Shown here piece after piece: positions 36,401 through 48,212 of a DNA stretch of 64,000 nt. Both the position numbers and the translations under genes were made by a program. The stretch covers positions 5,680,001-5,744,000 of the forward strand of contig NW_025062478.1 of the NCBI RefSeq assembly GCF_000002995.4, given 5' to 3'. The stretch is from Brugia malayi. Taxonomy: Eukaryota > Nematoda > Chromadorea > Rhabditida > Onchocercidae. Positions within the stretch are counted from its first letter, which is position 1, and each line of letters opens with the position of its first letter. The notes beneath the pieces were generated by a model. It was given only the letters and a program-made list of their open reading frames with translations. It was not told where the DNA came from and did no database searches.

Positions 36401-39400
36401 GGTTGATATCAGTGTTGCTCCCGAAGACATTGCGATTACCGCTCCATCACTTAATGCCATTCTAACATGCATTTAATTAGCTTCTTTTTTGGAAGTTTTT
36501 CAGTAAAATTAGTTTCCTTCAAATTCTAATTTATTAACACATTTAAATCTAAAACTGACTGAGTTAAATATGATTTACATTAGGTGAAAATCATGATCTA
36601 AAGTAGTTGATGAATAAGAATCTAAAGTAGTCGATGAATTATATTTAACCAATCAATACATTCAAACTTGGAAAATTGAAACTTATCGCTGAACGAATTG
36701 CTAATAAAAGTATATAGTAATCTGAAAGACATTTTTTTTATGGAATCAATTAGAAATTTTTTTCCATTTAAGAACAAAACGGACGACACCTATGACGCAA
36801 AGATTCAGGACTTTCTCGTTCCAATTTTTTGGAGTCACAGCCGTATGCAATAGTAGTAGTAGCCATTTCTGAGACATCAATCTCCAACGGTCCCAATATC
36901 TCACCACCATTTTGCTTCAACATATCCTAAAATGAAGCTTATAAATAAATCACTAGATTTCAAATATTTAATCAACCTGAAATTATATAGAAAATGTATA
37001 AAATGTTTTTTTTAGATTTTACCTGTTTTCTTTTTCCACACTCTGAATCTCTTTAACTTAGGAAAAGAAATCCTAAGAAATTTCTGGAATTAATGTAGCA
37101 TTGAAAAATTAATTTTTCTTTCTAATAATTACGGAAACATTGAATTCCATCAACAGGTTTATTTCTATCCAAGCTAAATGGTATCATTCTTATCTGAAGA
37201 AATTTGCAAAAACCTCATCAAAATTAAAAAGGAAAGAAAAATACTATAAAGTGACGCGTGCTACTTGCACTTTGAGGTGCTTGTCAAAGTTCTACACAAG
37301 AAATAAGAAAAAGTCTATTAAAATAAAACAAATTTTTCGCCACAAATTTCATGAAAACTATCATCAATCAGACCAATTTTCTTCTCCACACAAATCTCTC
37401 CATAAACTTTTTCCATTTTTGTCTTCATCTTATCATCTTGTCATCTCAGTGAATTCAAATGATTAACTTAGTGCTGATGTGTTAATAATGCAAAGTAGAA
37501 ATTTTCATAATTTTAAAACTGCTTTGACATTTGCAACCTTTGATGCATTTACATTCTGCCTTCAGTTTTTTCCAAAATATTCAATATCCAATGGAAAGAA
37601 AATGAAAAAACTCTCCTTGAGAATCATTAAGAAAAAATCTACAAAAAGGGAAAATATAGAAAGGCGACAGCTGGAAACATTGTCAAAAAGTGCACAATTC
37701 ATTCTCGTCATTCTCTTCATACGTCATTGACAAGTATATAAAATAGACAACTTGTTTTTTATCACCAAAATACTTACTGATTATCGCAGTTTATCATCAG
37801 ACTACATGGAAAGCTACGATATACCACACACCAGATGAATAGTTCAAGAATGTGTTACCACTGATTTAATGATTGTTTAATGAATGTCACTGATGGATTC
37901 TGTGCAACATACAAATACCTACCTAATGACTATTCGACCGAAGTAAATTCTTTAGTATATGAGAGTAATCCAATTATGGCCAACTGCTAAAAACTTGCAA
38001 TAAGATCTCAGTTAATCACGCAGTAATGAATTTCTCTTCAAAGAAAAGTTATCTGTTAACAACTTCCGTTCTTCATTAAAAATAAAATTTGAATCATTTA
38101 AGGAAATATTAAGAAAATTTCTTGGAAAAAAGCAGGAAAACTGATCTGTCAAAGACATGAAAATGTAAGAACGGCCAAACTTTATTTAAAAATATCAGTT
38201 AGCAAATAGAAATTATATTCTGTATGTACCTATTCAACACAAAGATTGAAGAAAAGCGAAAGAAAGAATAAGCAGGCTTTTTTTGCCTTTTGCATTTCCT
38301 AAATTAACTCGTTGCTCAGAAATTCCGGTGAAATATAATTTCATCATGATCAAGATAATTAATTAAAACAACTTACAGAAACAATGGTTGAGGGTGCTGA
38401 AACAAATGTTCCTCTAAGTTCTCCATAAGACATTTGAAAAGTACCATGTGTGGATCCGATATCACAATTATAAATGTCTTGGTAAGTTCCTTGATTTATC
38501 TATAAATAAAATCGCTCAATTATATGACATTTTAATAATTATTTACAATTTCGGCATAAAAAGTTTATCATAGCTACATATATTTTTTCGGCTATTTTAT
38601 ACCTTGTTTAAAGACTAAAAGAACTTTCAATTTAATTTCCATAGGAATGCTCAGATCTGTCATAAATATATGTAATAAAGTGCTAATTACTTAATTTTTA
38701 TTTAATATACAACAGATACACTTATTTAGAATTATTAGACAATATTTAAAGCTTTCAATATCCAGCTATTATCATTCCTTAAACACAAATATCAAATCTG
38801 GTTTACGTATATTTGAACATTAGCTTTTTTTTTTGGATATTTTCAAATTTATGGATTTTTTTGCAAGAAAAGAAAGTGAGATAACAAAAGAAAGAAATGA
38901 AGGAGTGAAGTCCTTTGAAAACTTTAAATGAATGAGGAGTGAAGTAGCAGTCAGTGAGTCAGAAATATTGTCAAATGAACGAGAAAAACAAAAAATAAAA
39001 GTGCTCATTTTTGCTGCAAACGATTTTTATTAATGTTGACGATCAAAGGTCGAGTAGAGAAATACTTGTCCCACTGCTGCTTAGCTATTTTTTATTTTTA
39101 TTTTCATCTAAGTAATATAAAATTATCAATAACGCCATTGTCATACCTTTAATCTATTGTAAAATAAGAAGGATTTGGAATGCACTTTTTAGTACATTTC
39201 TGAGCCGTAAATATTTCAAAAGAACCAGAGATAAAGTTTTTACTAGAATGTATGAAATATATAGATTATAGTAATTACGCCTTATCAGTAACAATACACA
39301 ATGATAAGGTGGTTAGTTAACAGAACACTAAATGAAGATGTTTTTGTGGCTTCTTATCGATTTGAAAACATTTTTGTTTATCGAAAATAAAGCTTGATGT

Positions 39401-42400
39401 ATCACTTTGATTAGTGTGAAGTTCATGCCAATCTTACTAACTTTATTTGAAATTCAAGAGTGTTTAAGCAGTACGAGCCGTAGGATTCGATAACAAAGCT
39501 TTTCATTTGGAATGCTGCTAACAAATTCGATGGTTATTTTTCAGTTCATGGTGTCATCCAAAATATTTGCGTCAGAATCGTATTAGAAGTTTTTTCATAT
39601 AGCTTTTCGTTTGTTTACAACATCATATTCGTATGCATTTGTACTTTTGTCCAAAACAATTTCATTGCTTTATATTTTTCAGTCTAAAAAAATTCTGGTG
39701 CTAATAAAATATTGCCACAAGCCTAGACATTCAAAGCACGCCCCATTTGCACAGCTAATGCATGATAAGCAAAAAAGTGCTTTCAGCATTTTTCTCTCCA
39801 TTTTTTTCATTTTTTTTTCATCGTGAGAACTGAATTTTCATCATTTTTACTGAATCGTACTTGAAAAAATCGACTGAATTGAAATTAAAAACAGAGTATT
39901 TGATTCCATCTAAACAGTACGACGATTAATTTATTTTAAGAAGTTTGAATGCATAATTTAATTGGTCTTATAAAAAGTGAATAAGGAGAATAAGGAATAA
40001 GGAAAAGGGAATAAAAAAGGAATTACTTCTGGATAAAAAGAAATTCAGCATGATGAACTCTAAAAATGAACAATGTGTTTCGAAAACTTGTTTTTTAACA
40101 GGGTTCTTCTGGTAATCGTAATCATAGCTGTCGGAGAGCATAAAGAAAATAGCAAAGTACTTGAAAGTAGGAGTTGATGGGATAGATATAATGGAAGCAC
40201 AAAAGTTATAGATATTCAAATATTTTTTCTATTTTTACCAGAATTTTTATATTGTCGAAAATGCGAGGAAAATGAAGTATCAAGCTAGTCATTCGTCAAA
40301 TGATTAGTTACAACTAATGACAAAGTAAAGGTCATTATCGCTACATTTCTAAGCAATCTATTGCCATGATGACTAAATTATGGTGCGGTCAAATACTACT
40401 GTTATGGACAAAGTATTAAGATAATGGTTTGTTATGAACTGAGACAGACAAATAGCTTGACAATTTAACAGTAATTTCTAATTAAAATAACTCACTACAG
40501 TTACTTCAATATTTCCGAGACGACTTTAAGATAGCTTTAATTACAAAAGAAGAATAGAATTATTTCAATTTAGAATAAAACTGGACATCGTAACTTGTCG
40601 AAGACTATACACTTTAAACTTAGCTCATAGTCCTCTGTAGCTTAAATTTTAGTGCTTATCGGATGATTGCAAATACCTCTCGTAATATTATTCTCATACT
40701 TAAATTAAAGATGGAGAGTAACGCGTGGGCGAAAGGGAAGAGAGAGAGATGCAAAAGGGCATGAGAAGTCCAAAATGTGGCGCTTGCAAAAATGAGATAG
40801 AAAAATGAGTGAAGTAAAGAGACATCCGCTGCTGCAAGTGCAGAAAAAAGAACGGAATGTTTACAAATGAACAAGCGATCATCTCAATGACAGCAATTGA
40901 AATTTGGCAAGAAAAGGATTTATCTTTGGGGAGATTACAGCAAAAAAGGAAAGATTAAACATTGTGACAAGTGAGGATAGAAGGAATTAGAAGAGAAAGC
41001 TTATTTCTAGAAAGACTATCGTTCAATAACCCAACATTAAAGGTTTTTTGCAAAGATCTTTCGTGCAGTGCAGTTTTTGGATAATTAAAGATAAATGATA
41101 AAAGGCGCAAAGGAGAATGAATAAGTAAAAAGAACATTTTTTTTTCTGCACTGAATGTAAAAAGGAAAAACATGACAAAAAGTAGGTAAGATAAGGTGAT
41201 AATCCATGAGCTGCGGGAGCAGTGGGAAAGCTTCCGTGATTACCCTCTTCTTTCTCTCTCTCTCCCTTCTGGCAGATGGCGAAGAAACAGATAGATAAGT
41301 GAATTACAAGCGATCATATTTGAAGAATACAACATTGTATGGATCGAGAAAATCTTGCAGGGAAGGGAGCGACTCGACAACAAAAATGATTAAAATTGAA
41401 ATTAGAGGAAAAGTTGCATGCAGTTGCACACATTCCCACGATTTGGAGAAGTTGAAAAAATATTCTGATGAAAGAATGCGGCATAACGGAGACAGAGGAA
41501 GAAGGAGGGGAAGAGCAGTTGAGAGAGAGGAGTAAAGCATAGAAGTCGTGAAAAGCTATCGACATAGAGTGGTTGAAATCACTTTAGCAGAGTTAGCGGT
41601 GACAGCGGTCATCAACGACGGCAATAGTACCATTTCATTGACCTGCAAAAAGTAGATGTGATATCCGTCTCTGATAATTATCTAAATATCGCTGAATCAC
41701 TTATTGGGTCATCCAAAAAAGAACGACTGAAACGGAAATAAGATATGATGAAATTAAGAAAATGCAATTAAAAAGAAAATGTAAAAGGACAGAATAAAAT
41801 GTAAACGAATCAAATATTCAGGTAGAAGAAATTAAGGATATCCCCAACCAAGTGATTTCTAAAAAACTTGTTAAAAATAAGCAATTTGGCTCAAAATTAT
41901 AGTAACACCTAGAGAAAGCTGAAATTCTATTTTAGAGTGAAATAGATAGATTTTAATCAAACATTGAGACTTTGATAATCAAAGTTTTTGAAAAGAAATA
42001 CTCGAACAATGAACATTCATATCATGAATATGGATAAGTTTTTGATTGAAAACAACTTCCTATTAATGTGAAGCTCAATAATACTGATATCGCAAACTAG
42101 GCCTGATTGTATCGATTTCGGCCACTTTATGCTTTGCAACAAAATTAAATTAGTAGCACATCGATTAGTTTTTCTCTTTTCATTAACAATTTAAGCTCAA
42201 ATATTTCAAACTTGAGAATTTCAAATTTTACTGACAGACAGGTTTTTCATGTCGCGTTATGTTCACATATTAATCTACTGCAGTCATAACAAAATCATAA
42301 CGAGCTTATTTCTAATTTTTCAAAAATCCATTTAAATTACATTCAAATTCTAATACTTTTGCCAGATGTCTGGTAATTTCACATTTGTAACTAATCTATG

Positions 42401-44137
42401 TCTAGATCATTTAAGCCATTATGATAATTCCTTTTTCTCACACAACAAAAAACCTTTTGTTAGCAATCTTTGCTTCACATCATTTAAACGTCCTCTGCCG
42501 GATATCTGGTCAGTTCAGTTCTGTATATAAACTAACCATCCTCCATTACGGTTATTCATCCTACATTTTGAGGTGGTTTTGGATATTATTTTAGTGTTTT
42601 ATAATTATATTATATCTTTCGTTACGCTTTTTAATTACCCAACTTTGAGACAAAATAAAATATCTGGCAGTCAGTACATTCCACGACATAAACAATGAAT
42701 ATAAAATCACTGCTTTGACCAGGTATACGAAGTGTTTGAAGATGAAACAGTTAGATACAAAACAGATAGACCAAATATTTGTACCGAAAAATAGAAAAAA
42801 GAAAGGCATATAAAAGTTACAAAAACAATGAAACATTTTGAATTGAACAGTATTCGTGGAAGAAAATCAAAGATCAACCAGTGACCTTCCAATATTTCCT
42901 AGAAAAATATTGATATTACTTGCAACTAAAAATAATTTTAGCAGTGAGGAGCAGAACGAAAGGATAGATTGACTTTAGAAGCTCAATTGAAGGATTTGTA
43001 AAATGATACAAATATGTAATATTGTAGTTCCTGTTAAATAGAACAGGTAATAATTTTTACACCCAGTCGATCAACAGCACTCAGTGGTAGCCATGCTATA
43101 TTCTGATGCAGGATTTATAGTTGGCACAACTAATACGGCTGATAAGTTTACGCGATATTTTTATTTCTTCCATAGGATTATCAAAAATAGTCAGTGAAAG
43201 AATATTGTTACTTTTAAGTTAGTAGCAACTAAAGTAGTGATTAATCGTGTAAGTGCCAGTAAACAGGCTAGCACGAAGTTGCACATCTGTATAAACTAAA
43301 GAAATGTCAAGCATCGATATTTAGAATTTTTGATTTTGTAAAGAAACAGAGAACAGTTGGCATGCAAAAGTGAGTGTTAAAGTGTAGTAGTACTTACCGC
43401 GCAGCATTTCTACACAACATCATTTTATCATTGCTCTTTAGCACCGATATTATTTTAATGAAAAGTCGCGAAAAGCCAAATTTACAGTTCATGAAGATTT
43501 CGTTTTATGAAATTCAATCCATTACTTCTATATAAGCAGTTCAGTTAACTATTACTTACAAAAAAGGTCACTATTGAGATGTATTCTAGTTTCATTCATG
43601 CATAAGAGTGATATTTTTCTCTTATTCTGCTATTCAAGAAGAATTTTATACTAATTATCAGGTTTTTTGAGTATAGTATTTGAAAAAAATGAAGCTTTAA
43701 GATCCTTCTACAATGTTGTTACATCAAACATATAAGACGGGATGAAGTCCAGATATCATGCGAAAGACTCTAAAATCATTTATCAATTTAATAAAAAATT
43801 CATTCAAGCATCGTTCTTTTTATTTTTTTTCTTCTAAGACAAGTTTGATCATGCCTTTTGGAAATGAAATAGAATTATGTAGTTGATCAACATCTCCATT
43901 TTCTCATTCTCATAAATAAGGAGATGAAGTGATAAAGGTACGGTAAAATAGTAAATCAAATAATGGAACCACCTGATTACTTTGAAGTTGTCCTTTGAAC
44001 ATAACATTAGTGGGATTCATGGGATGAATATCGTGAGATTCTGAGGATGAGCCATCATTGAACGAATTATCCAATTTATCACCATAAATGGTGTTCATTT
44101 CCGTATTATAAAACATTTCATCCACTAGATTAGATAT
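30449..44137 (-). CDS. ELM2-SANT-zinc finger corepressor, SAEG-1/MIDEAS/TRERF1-like
   Basis: Seventeen exons give about 1003 aa: 43973-44137, 38377-38499, 36790-36926, 36252-36461, 35567-35840, 35291-35455, 34736-34993, 34361-34467, 33795-33896, 33515-33660, 33249-33340, 32910-33089, 32515-32640, 32229-32341, 31742-31892, 31236-31322, 30449-31024. The ELM2 domain (about 515-606: [47 protein letters not shown]) precedes a SANT domain (about 622-672: [36 protein letters not shown]). A C2H2 finger (C803, C806, H819, H823) is split by the last intron. This order matches C. elegans SAEG-1 and vertebrate MIDEAS/TRERF1/ZNF541, which recruit HDAC1/2 in the MiDAC complex in the nucleus. A Cys/His-rich patch (about 340-375) is extra. 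The first exon may not be the true start, since it begins behind an acceptor without an in-frame ATG before codon 8. The acceptor of exon 35291-35455 is uncertain. Confidence 0.85.
41582..41641 (-). other. Candidate alternative exon of the SAEG-1-like gene
   Basis: On the minus strand a strong acceptor (CTACTTTTTGCAG) is followed by an open frame of 20 codons ([20 protein letters not shown]) and then GTGATT, a possible weak donor. The segment is a multiple of three and is in phase 0 at both ends, so it could be included between the first two exons without changing frame. If the donor is not used, the frame runs on to a TAG after STTLCR. Confidence 0.3.
42630..42649 (+). repeat. SL1 spliced-leader-like sequence
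   Basis: Twenty bases match positions 3-22 of the nematode SL1 leader with a single G-to-C difference; the two leading G bases are absent. It is followed by ACAAAATAAAA and not by the GT donor an SL RNA gene needs, so it is not an SL RNA gene. The best explanation is an insertion of a reverse-transcribed, trans-spliced mRNA. Confidence 0.65.
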
Positions 44138-47100
44138 CTATAATATCAATAACTGATAATGAGGAATGCAAGGAGCGAAAGAAAATAGAGTTTTAATGGT
44201 ACAATTTAATTGAATTGAAATTACTACAACTTTACAGGAGGTTTTGCATTTCACTAATTTTTAATTAATCTGAAGATTTTGAAATGATTTTGTAATCATT
44301 CTGTAAGAAAAAGTCAAAAAAGTGAAGAAAGAATGAGAAAAAGGAAGATGAAGAGAAGTGTAGAAGTCTATTGTTTTATTGTTGAGTGACAGTGAGCAAT
44401 ATTTCGTTAAAAAAGCGAAATTCAAGCATTTAAATAAATGTGTTTAAAAAAATAAATGTTGAATTGAAATACAAATTCAAGACTTAATTATTATAATAAC
44501 GATAATAATAATTAATAATAAATTATTAATTTTTTAAATTAATTATTTGTTAAAAATGGATAATATTTCTGCGCGAAAGAAAGGAAAGCTACATATGAAC
44601 TTTCAAATGTACAATAGATACTGAAGTAGTATTGTGTGAAATTTCCTTCGAGTTTTCATCATCACAATAACAATAATAATTAAAAAGTAGCGTAGAGATG
44701 ATGATGAGTTCAGTACTGCTCATAAAGAAAAACGAGGAATTAATTAGTTGAGATAATAAAATATCACTTTGGTTAGAATTCTCATTCTAGCTAAACTAAA
44801 AGTTGTCGGTAGCGTTCCTTCTTTCAAGCTACTATTTCTGTGTTCTGTTCAATCAAGAATTTATAAATGTAAAGGATTTGATGAAATTTAATTAAATACC
44901 TGATGAAAATGGAAAATGTTTTTAGTAAATTTCAACACAACAAGCTAGTTAAGTAGATTTTTTATAGAAAGAATAATTTAATAATTTTTTTTTTCTATAT
45001 TCCAAGTTTGATTTTAGATGATATCATTTGAAAAATTATCAATCAGTAGAGGTATGCTAATAGTATCGCACAAACTATTTCAGATAAGTCAAAAATGTAT
45101 ATATCAAAATTGATTACCTTAAGAATTTATAGTTTGATTAATGTTATTTTGTTTAATCAACAACATTCATATATGGAAATCGGAAACCAATTTTTGAATT
45201 GTGAAATTTATTTCAGTGACAAAAAAGATAATTATCAAGAAATTACCAGGAAGTAAATTGAAAATCATGAAAAATTCTCCATTGATTATTTTAAAGCAAA
45301 TTTATTTGCCATTGATTCCTGGCATAAAAAACCGCAAAAATAAAAAACTTTTTAACTAAAGGATAACTTTTACATCCCTAATTAACTGTGAACAAATAAT
45401 CACTGATAAAGTGAACAAATAATAATGTTGTGATGATTATTTTGAGAGATGTCAAATCAGAAAATGACTTTAAATGGTAAGTGGGTGTAATCAGGAGAAT
45501 GTAAAATTGGAAAAGGTCACAGATCATAACGTTTCAGTTATCATACATACACAGAGACATATGTACACACACACACACATACAGATAATGTGAAATTGCG
45601 ACAGCAGAACAGGCTCTCCTAACTTGTCGCACTTTTAGAATGACTTTAGAAAAACATTGGGAGGGAAAGTTATGTCTGATGGCTAACGAATCTACAAAAT
45701 CAATACAGTGCTAAGATGATAGCATTAATTTTGTCATCGTTATTTAAATTAACGAAGTATATTAATTTGTATAACCCAGGAAATGACCAATTAGATGAAG
45801 TCATTGAACAAACAGACTTAGTTATTGATTTGAGAAATAAAACAATGCTTGCAATTAATGAATTTCATTAGTGGAATGAATGAATGTGTCATATTACGTT
45901 ACTTCTTCTTGATTTTGGAATTATTTAAACGTGTGAAATTATTTTGATTTAAGAAGAAAGTACTTATCAGTTCTTTGATTTTTGATATGTATCATTGACT
46001 GGAAGCATGCAAATTGCTGATAACAGAGCATTCAGAGTTATATGGTAAAAGCAATCAATGCATGTACAAAAATATGGAAAAAGAAATGCCTTCCTAGAAA
46101 TTAAAAGAAAATAATATCAGGAGAAGAGAAAAGAAAGAGAAAAAAACTGTGAATTGAAGAAATGAGAGATTTTGAGCAGTCTTCTTTTCATCGTGAGCTG
46201 AAGAGGTTAAATTAATGAGTGTTCGACTGTAGCTTCCTTTGCAAACTCTGCTCAATAACCAAAACCGTTTTATCAGCCTCAGGAAGTGATAATTATCACC
46301 ATCACCATCATCACCCTTTCTCCACACTTTTTCCACTCTCGCCATTCATTCCTCTTTTCTTCTCTTTTCCATATCCTATTTTAATGTACCTCTTTTTTCT
46401 AAAAGAAGAAAACGCTGAAAAGAAATATTGACTCATTGGGCTAATCCTTGCAAGCATGCATATTATATGACACTTTCCCTGTCAACAACTAATATTATAA
46501 AGTAAAAGTAATAAATGAACTAAATTTTGTTTCAGCCTAAGGATTGAATTGTAAATGGATGAATTAATTTTTCCATAAAAATGATACTTTTATCACTTAC
46601 AAAATCATCAAATACTGAAGAAATATGATGAATCTATGAAGTGAGTAAATTAATAAAGAAGCACTGATTTCTTACGACACTGATACCTGAGAGGCGTCAA
46701 TAAATTATGCATAATTTATCTGATATTATATGACAGATTATAAATGCTCTTTTTTTTTTAAATCACCATTGAAACTATATATAAATTGTGCTTCTTTTTT
46801 AATGACATGGCCAGTAGTAATCTATTTGTTTTTTAGTAACTATTATATGCTTTCGATAGATTATCATCATGTTTAGAGCTATAGGAAATTTGGCCACTAA
46901 ACCTAATTAAACTTTTTTTCTCAATGTTTTTCAAAAAACTAAAACACATGACCAAAACTTCAGGTCAACTTATTTTTAACACCAACAAAAATTGCATGCT
47001 TATTGGATACTATAATCTTTTCCTTGCTGTCTTATGAAATTGGTCAAGGCAATAATAACCTTAAATTTCACTGAAAATATTAATACTTCAACGTTACTTC

Positions 47101-48082
47101 ATAGTTTCGCGAATGAATTGACAACATTGTTTACAGTTAATGCTATCACTCTCTTTAGTCGTCTACTCAAACATAATTACAAGCAAAGTGGGCTCTAACA
47201 AGAAGAAGTAAAAAATCAACCCAATCAGTCTTTTTTTTTCTGAAAATAACACTAGTATGATAGACTGAGTCAGTGAAGCTTATCAGTAAAGAAATGGATC
47301 GGGAAATGATTACTGAAGAAACGATGAGTATTTGTAGGTTTGTGAAAATTTTGCATACAAACCGATCTAAATTCACATCCCTTTGCGCTCTTTATACCTG
47401 AGTGTAATTTTTTAATAAAATTTGATGTCATTCTGAAGGTCAGTTCCTTTCTCCATACACGTTTCTCCACTCGGTCTAAAATCTTGTAGTAGAGAGATTA
47501 CAGTCCGCATAACATTGTGCATGAATTACCACTAACAAAAGTTATTTTTGGTGAGGGTCACTTGCCTCTTCTGAGAAGTTAGCATATTTATTCTTGTGCA
47601 GGTGCCATATTTACTCTATCAACAAACTGTGGTCATCGATTCCTATCGAAAGATTTTCAGAGATATAGAATATATAACATTCTAAAGTTGATTCAAACCA
47701 TCTTCAAATTGTTCCCCCTTGTCCTTCTTTGCATGATACGCCATTGTGAATAAAGAGATTGCGCGTAATTTATTCAATAACCATATTGCAGTTTAATGAA
47801 ATCTGACAAAGATGTTCAACGGTATTTAAGCAAACAAAATTTTGCGTGTAAGGACTTTCAAGTACTGAGAGCTAAACTCCAGAAATATAGTGGGTACATT
47901 CATCTTGAAACCCCCTTGAGGAACTGCAAAATATATACTAATAAATTGAAGCCTAATCCTTTTTTTCCTAAAGTAATTTGATTCACGCTAGTAGGAATTG
48001 AAATTTAAAAATTTCCTAGTGTTTTTCAACTAGTTCCTAACTATTCGCACTATTTTAATAATTCTTTGTCTCCTTGTAAATC
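44138..48082. other. 5' flank of the SAEG-1-like gene, no confirmed gene
   Basis: AT-rich sequence that should contain the promoter and possibly a missing first exon of the SAEG-1-like gene. A CA repeat sits near 45570-45585. A minus-strand frame at about 47397-47480 (VEKRVWRKELTFRMTSNF), with an acceptor on one side and a donor on the other, could be an exon but is not phase-compatible with exon 43973-44137. A plus-strand ORF at 47796-47981 is listed separately. Confidence 0.5.
47796..47981 (+). CDS. Candidate small single-exon ORF (61 aa), unrecognised
   Basis: A strong acceptor (CATATTGCAG) lies four bases before the ATG, the spacing typical of trans-spliced nematode mRNAs. The product is basic (MKSDKDVQRYLSKQNFACKD and onward), with no signal peptide or membrane segment and no recognised domain. 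It lies on the plus strand between the 3' end of ARMT1 and the 5' end of the SAEG-1-like gene. It may be a chance ORF. Confidence 0.25.
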   Translation: MKSDKDVQRYLSKQNFACKDFQVLRAKLQKYSGYIHLETPLRNCKIYTNKLKPNPFFPKVI

Positions 48083-48088
48083 TTTATT
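48083..48088 (-). terminator. Polyadenylation signal of the ARMT1-like gene
   Basis: TTTATT on the plus strand (AATAAA on the minus strand), about 125 bases after the ARMT1-like stop codon. Confidence 0.5.
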
Positions 48089-48212
48089 AACTACATTTAG
48101 TCTAGTTTAATCCAATAGAATACAGAATCCAAAATCAAAGGCTCTTATTAGAATTTGCTGGAGTTCTGAACTGATTAAAGAACTATGAGTGATTATGATA
48201 GAAAAGAAGGAA

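Larger units (their letters stand above)
38500..43972 (-). other. 5.5 kb intron 1 of the SAEG-1-like gene
   Basis: The intron holds no confirmed gene. Inside it are an SL1-like sequence at 42630-42649, GA/CT-rich stretches near 40735-40750 and 41253-41270, and a candidate minus-strand exon ending near 41582. All other open frames look random. Confidence 0.6.

Noticed and set aside
41299..41565. Opposed ORFs on both strands ([13 protein letters not shown] and its antisense)
   Set aside because: Produced by purine-rich GA repeats; lies inside an intron.
42630..42649. An SL1 RNA gene
   Set aside because: The leader match is not followed by a GT donor, stem-loop RNA sequence or Sm site, so it cannot be a working SL RNA gene.
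46219..46431. ORF containing a run of six histidines
   Set aside because: The His run comes from a CAT/CAC simple repeat; the rest is Phe/Pro/Ser low complexity.
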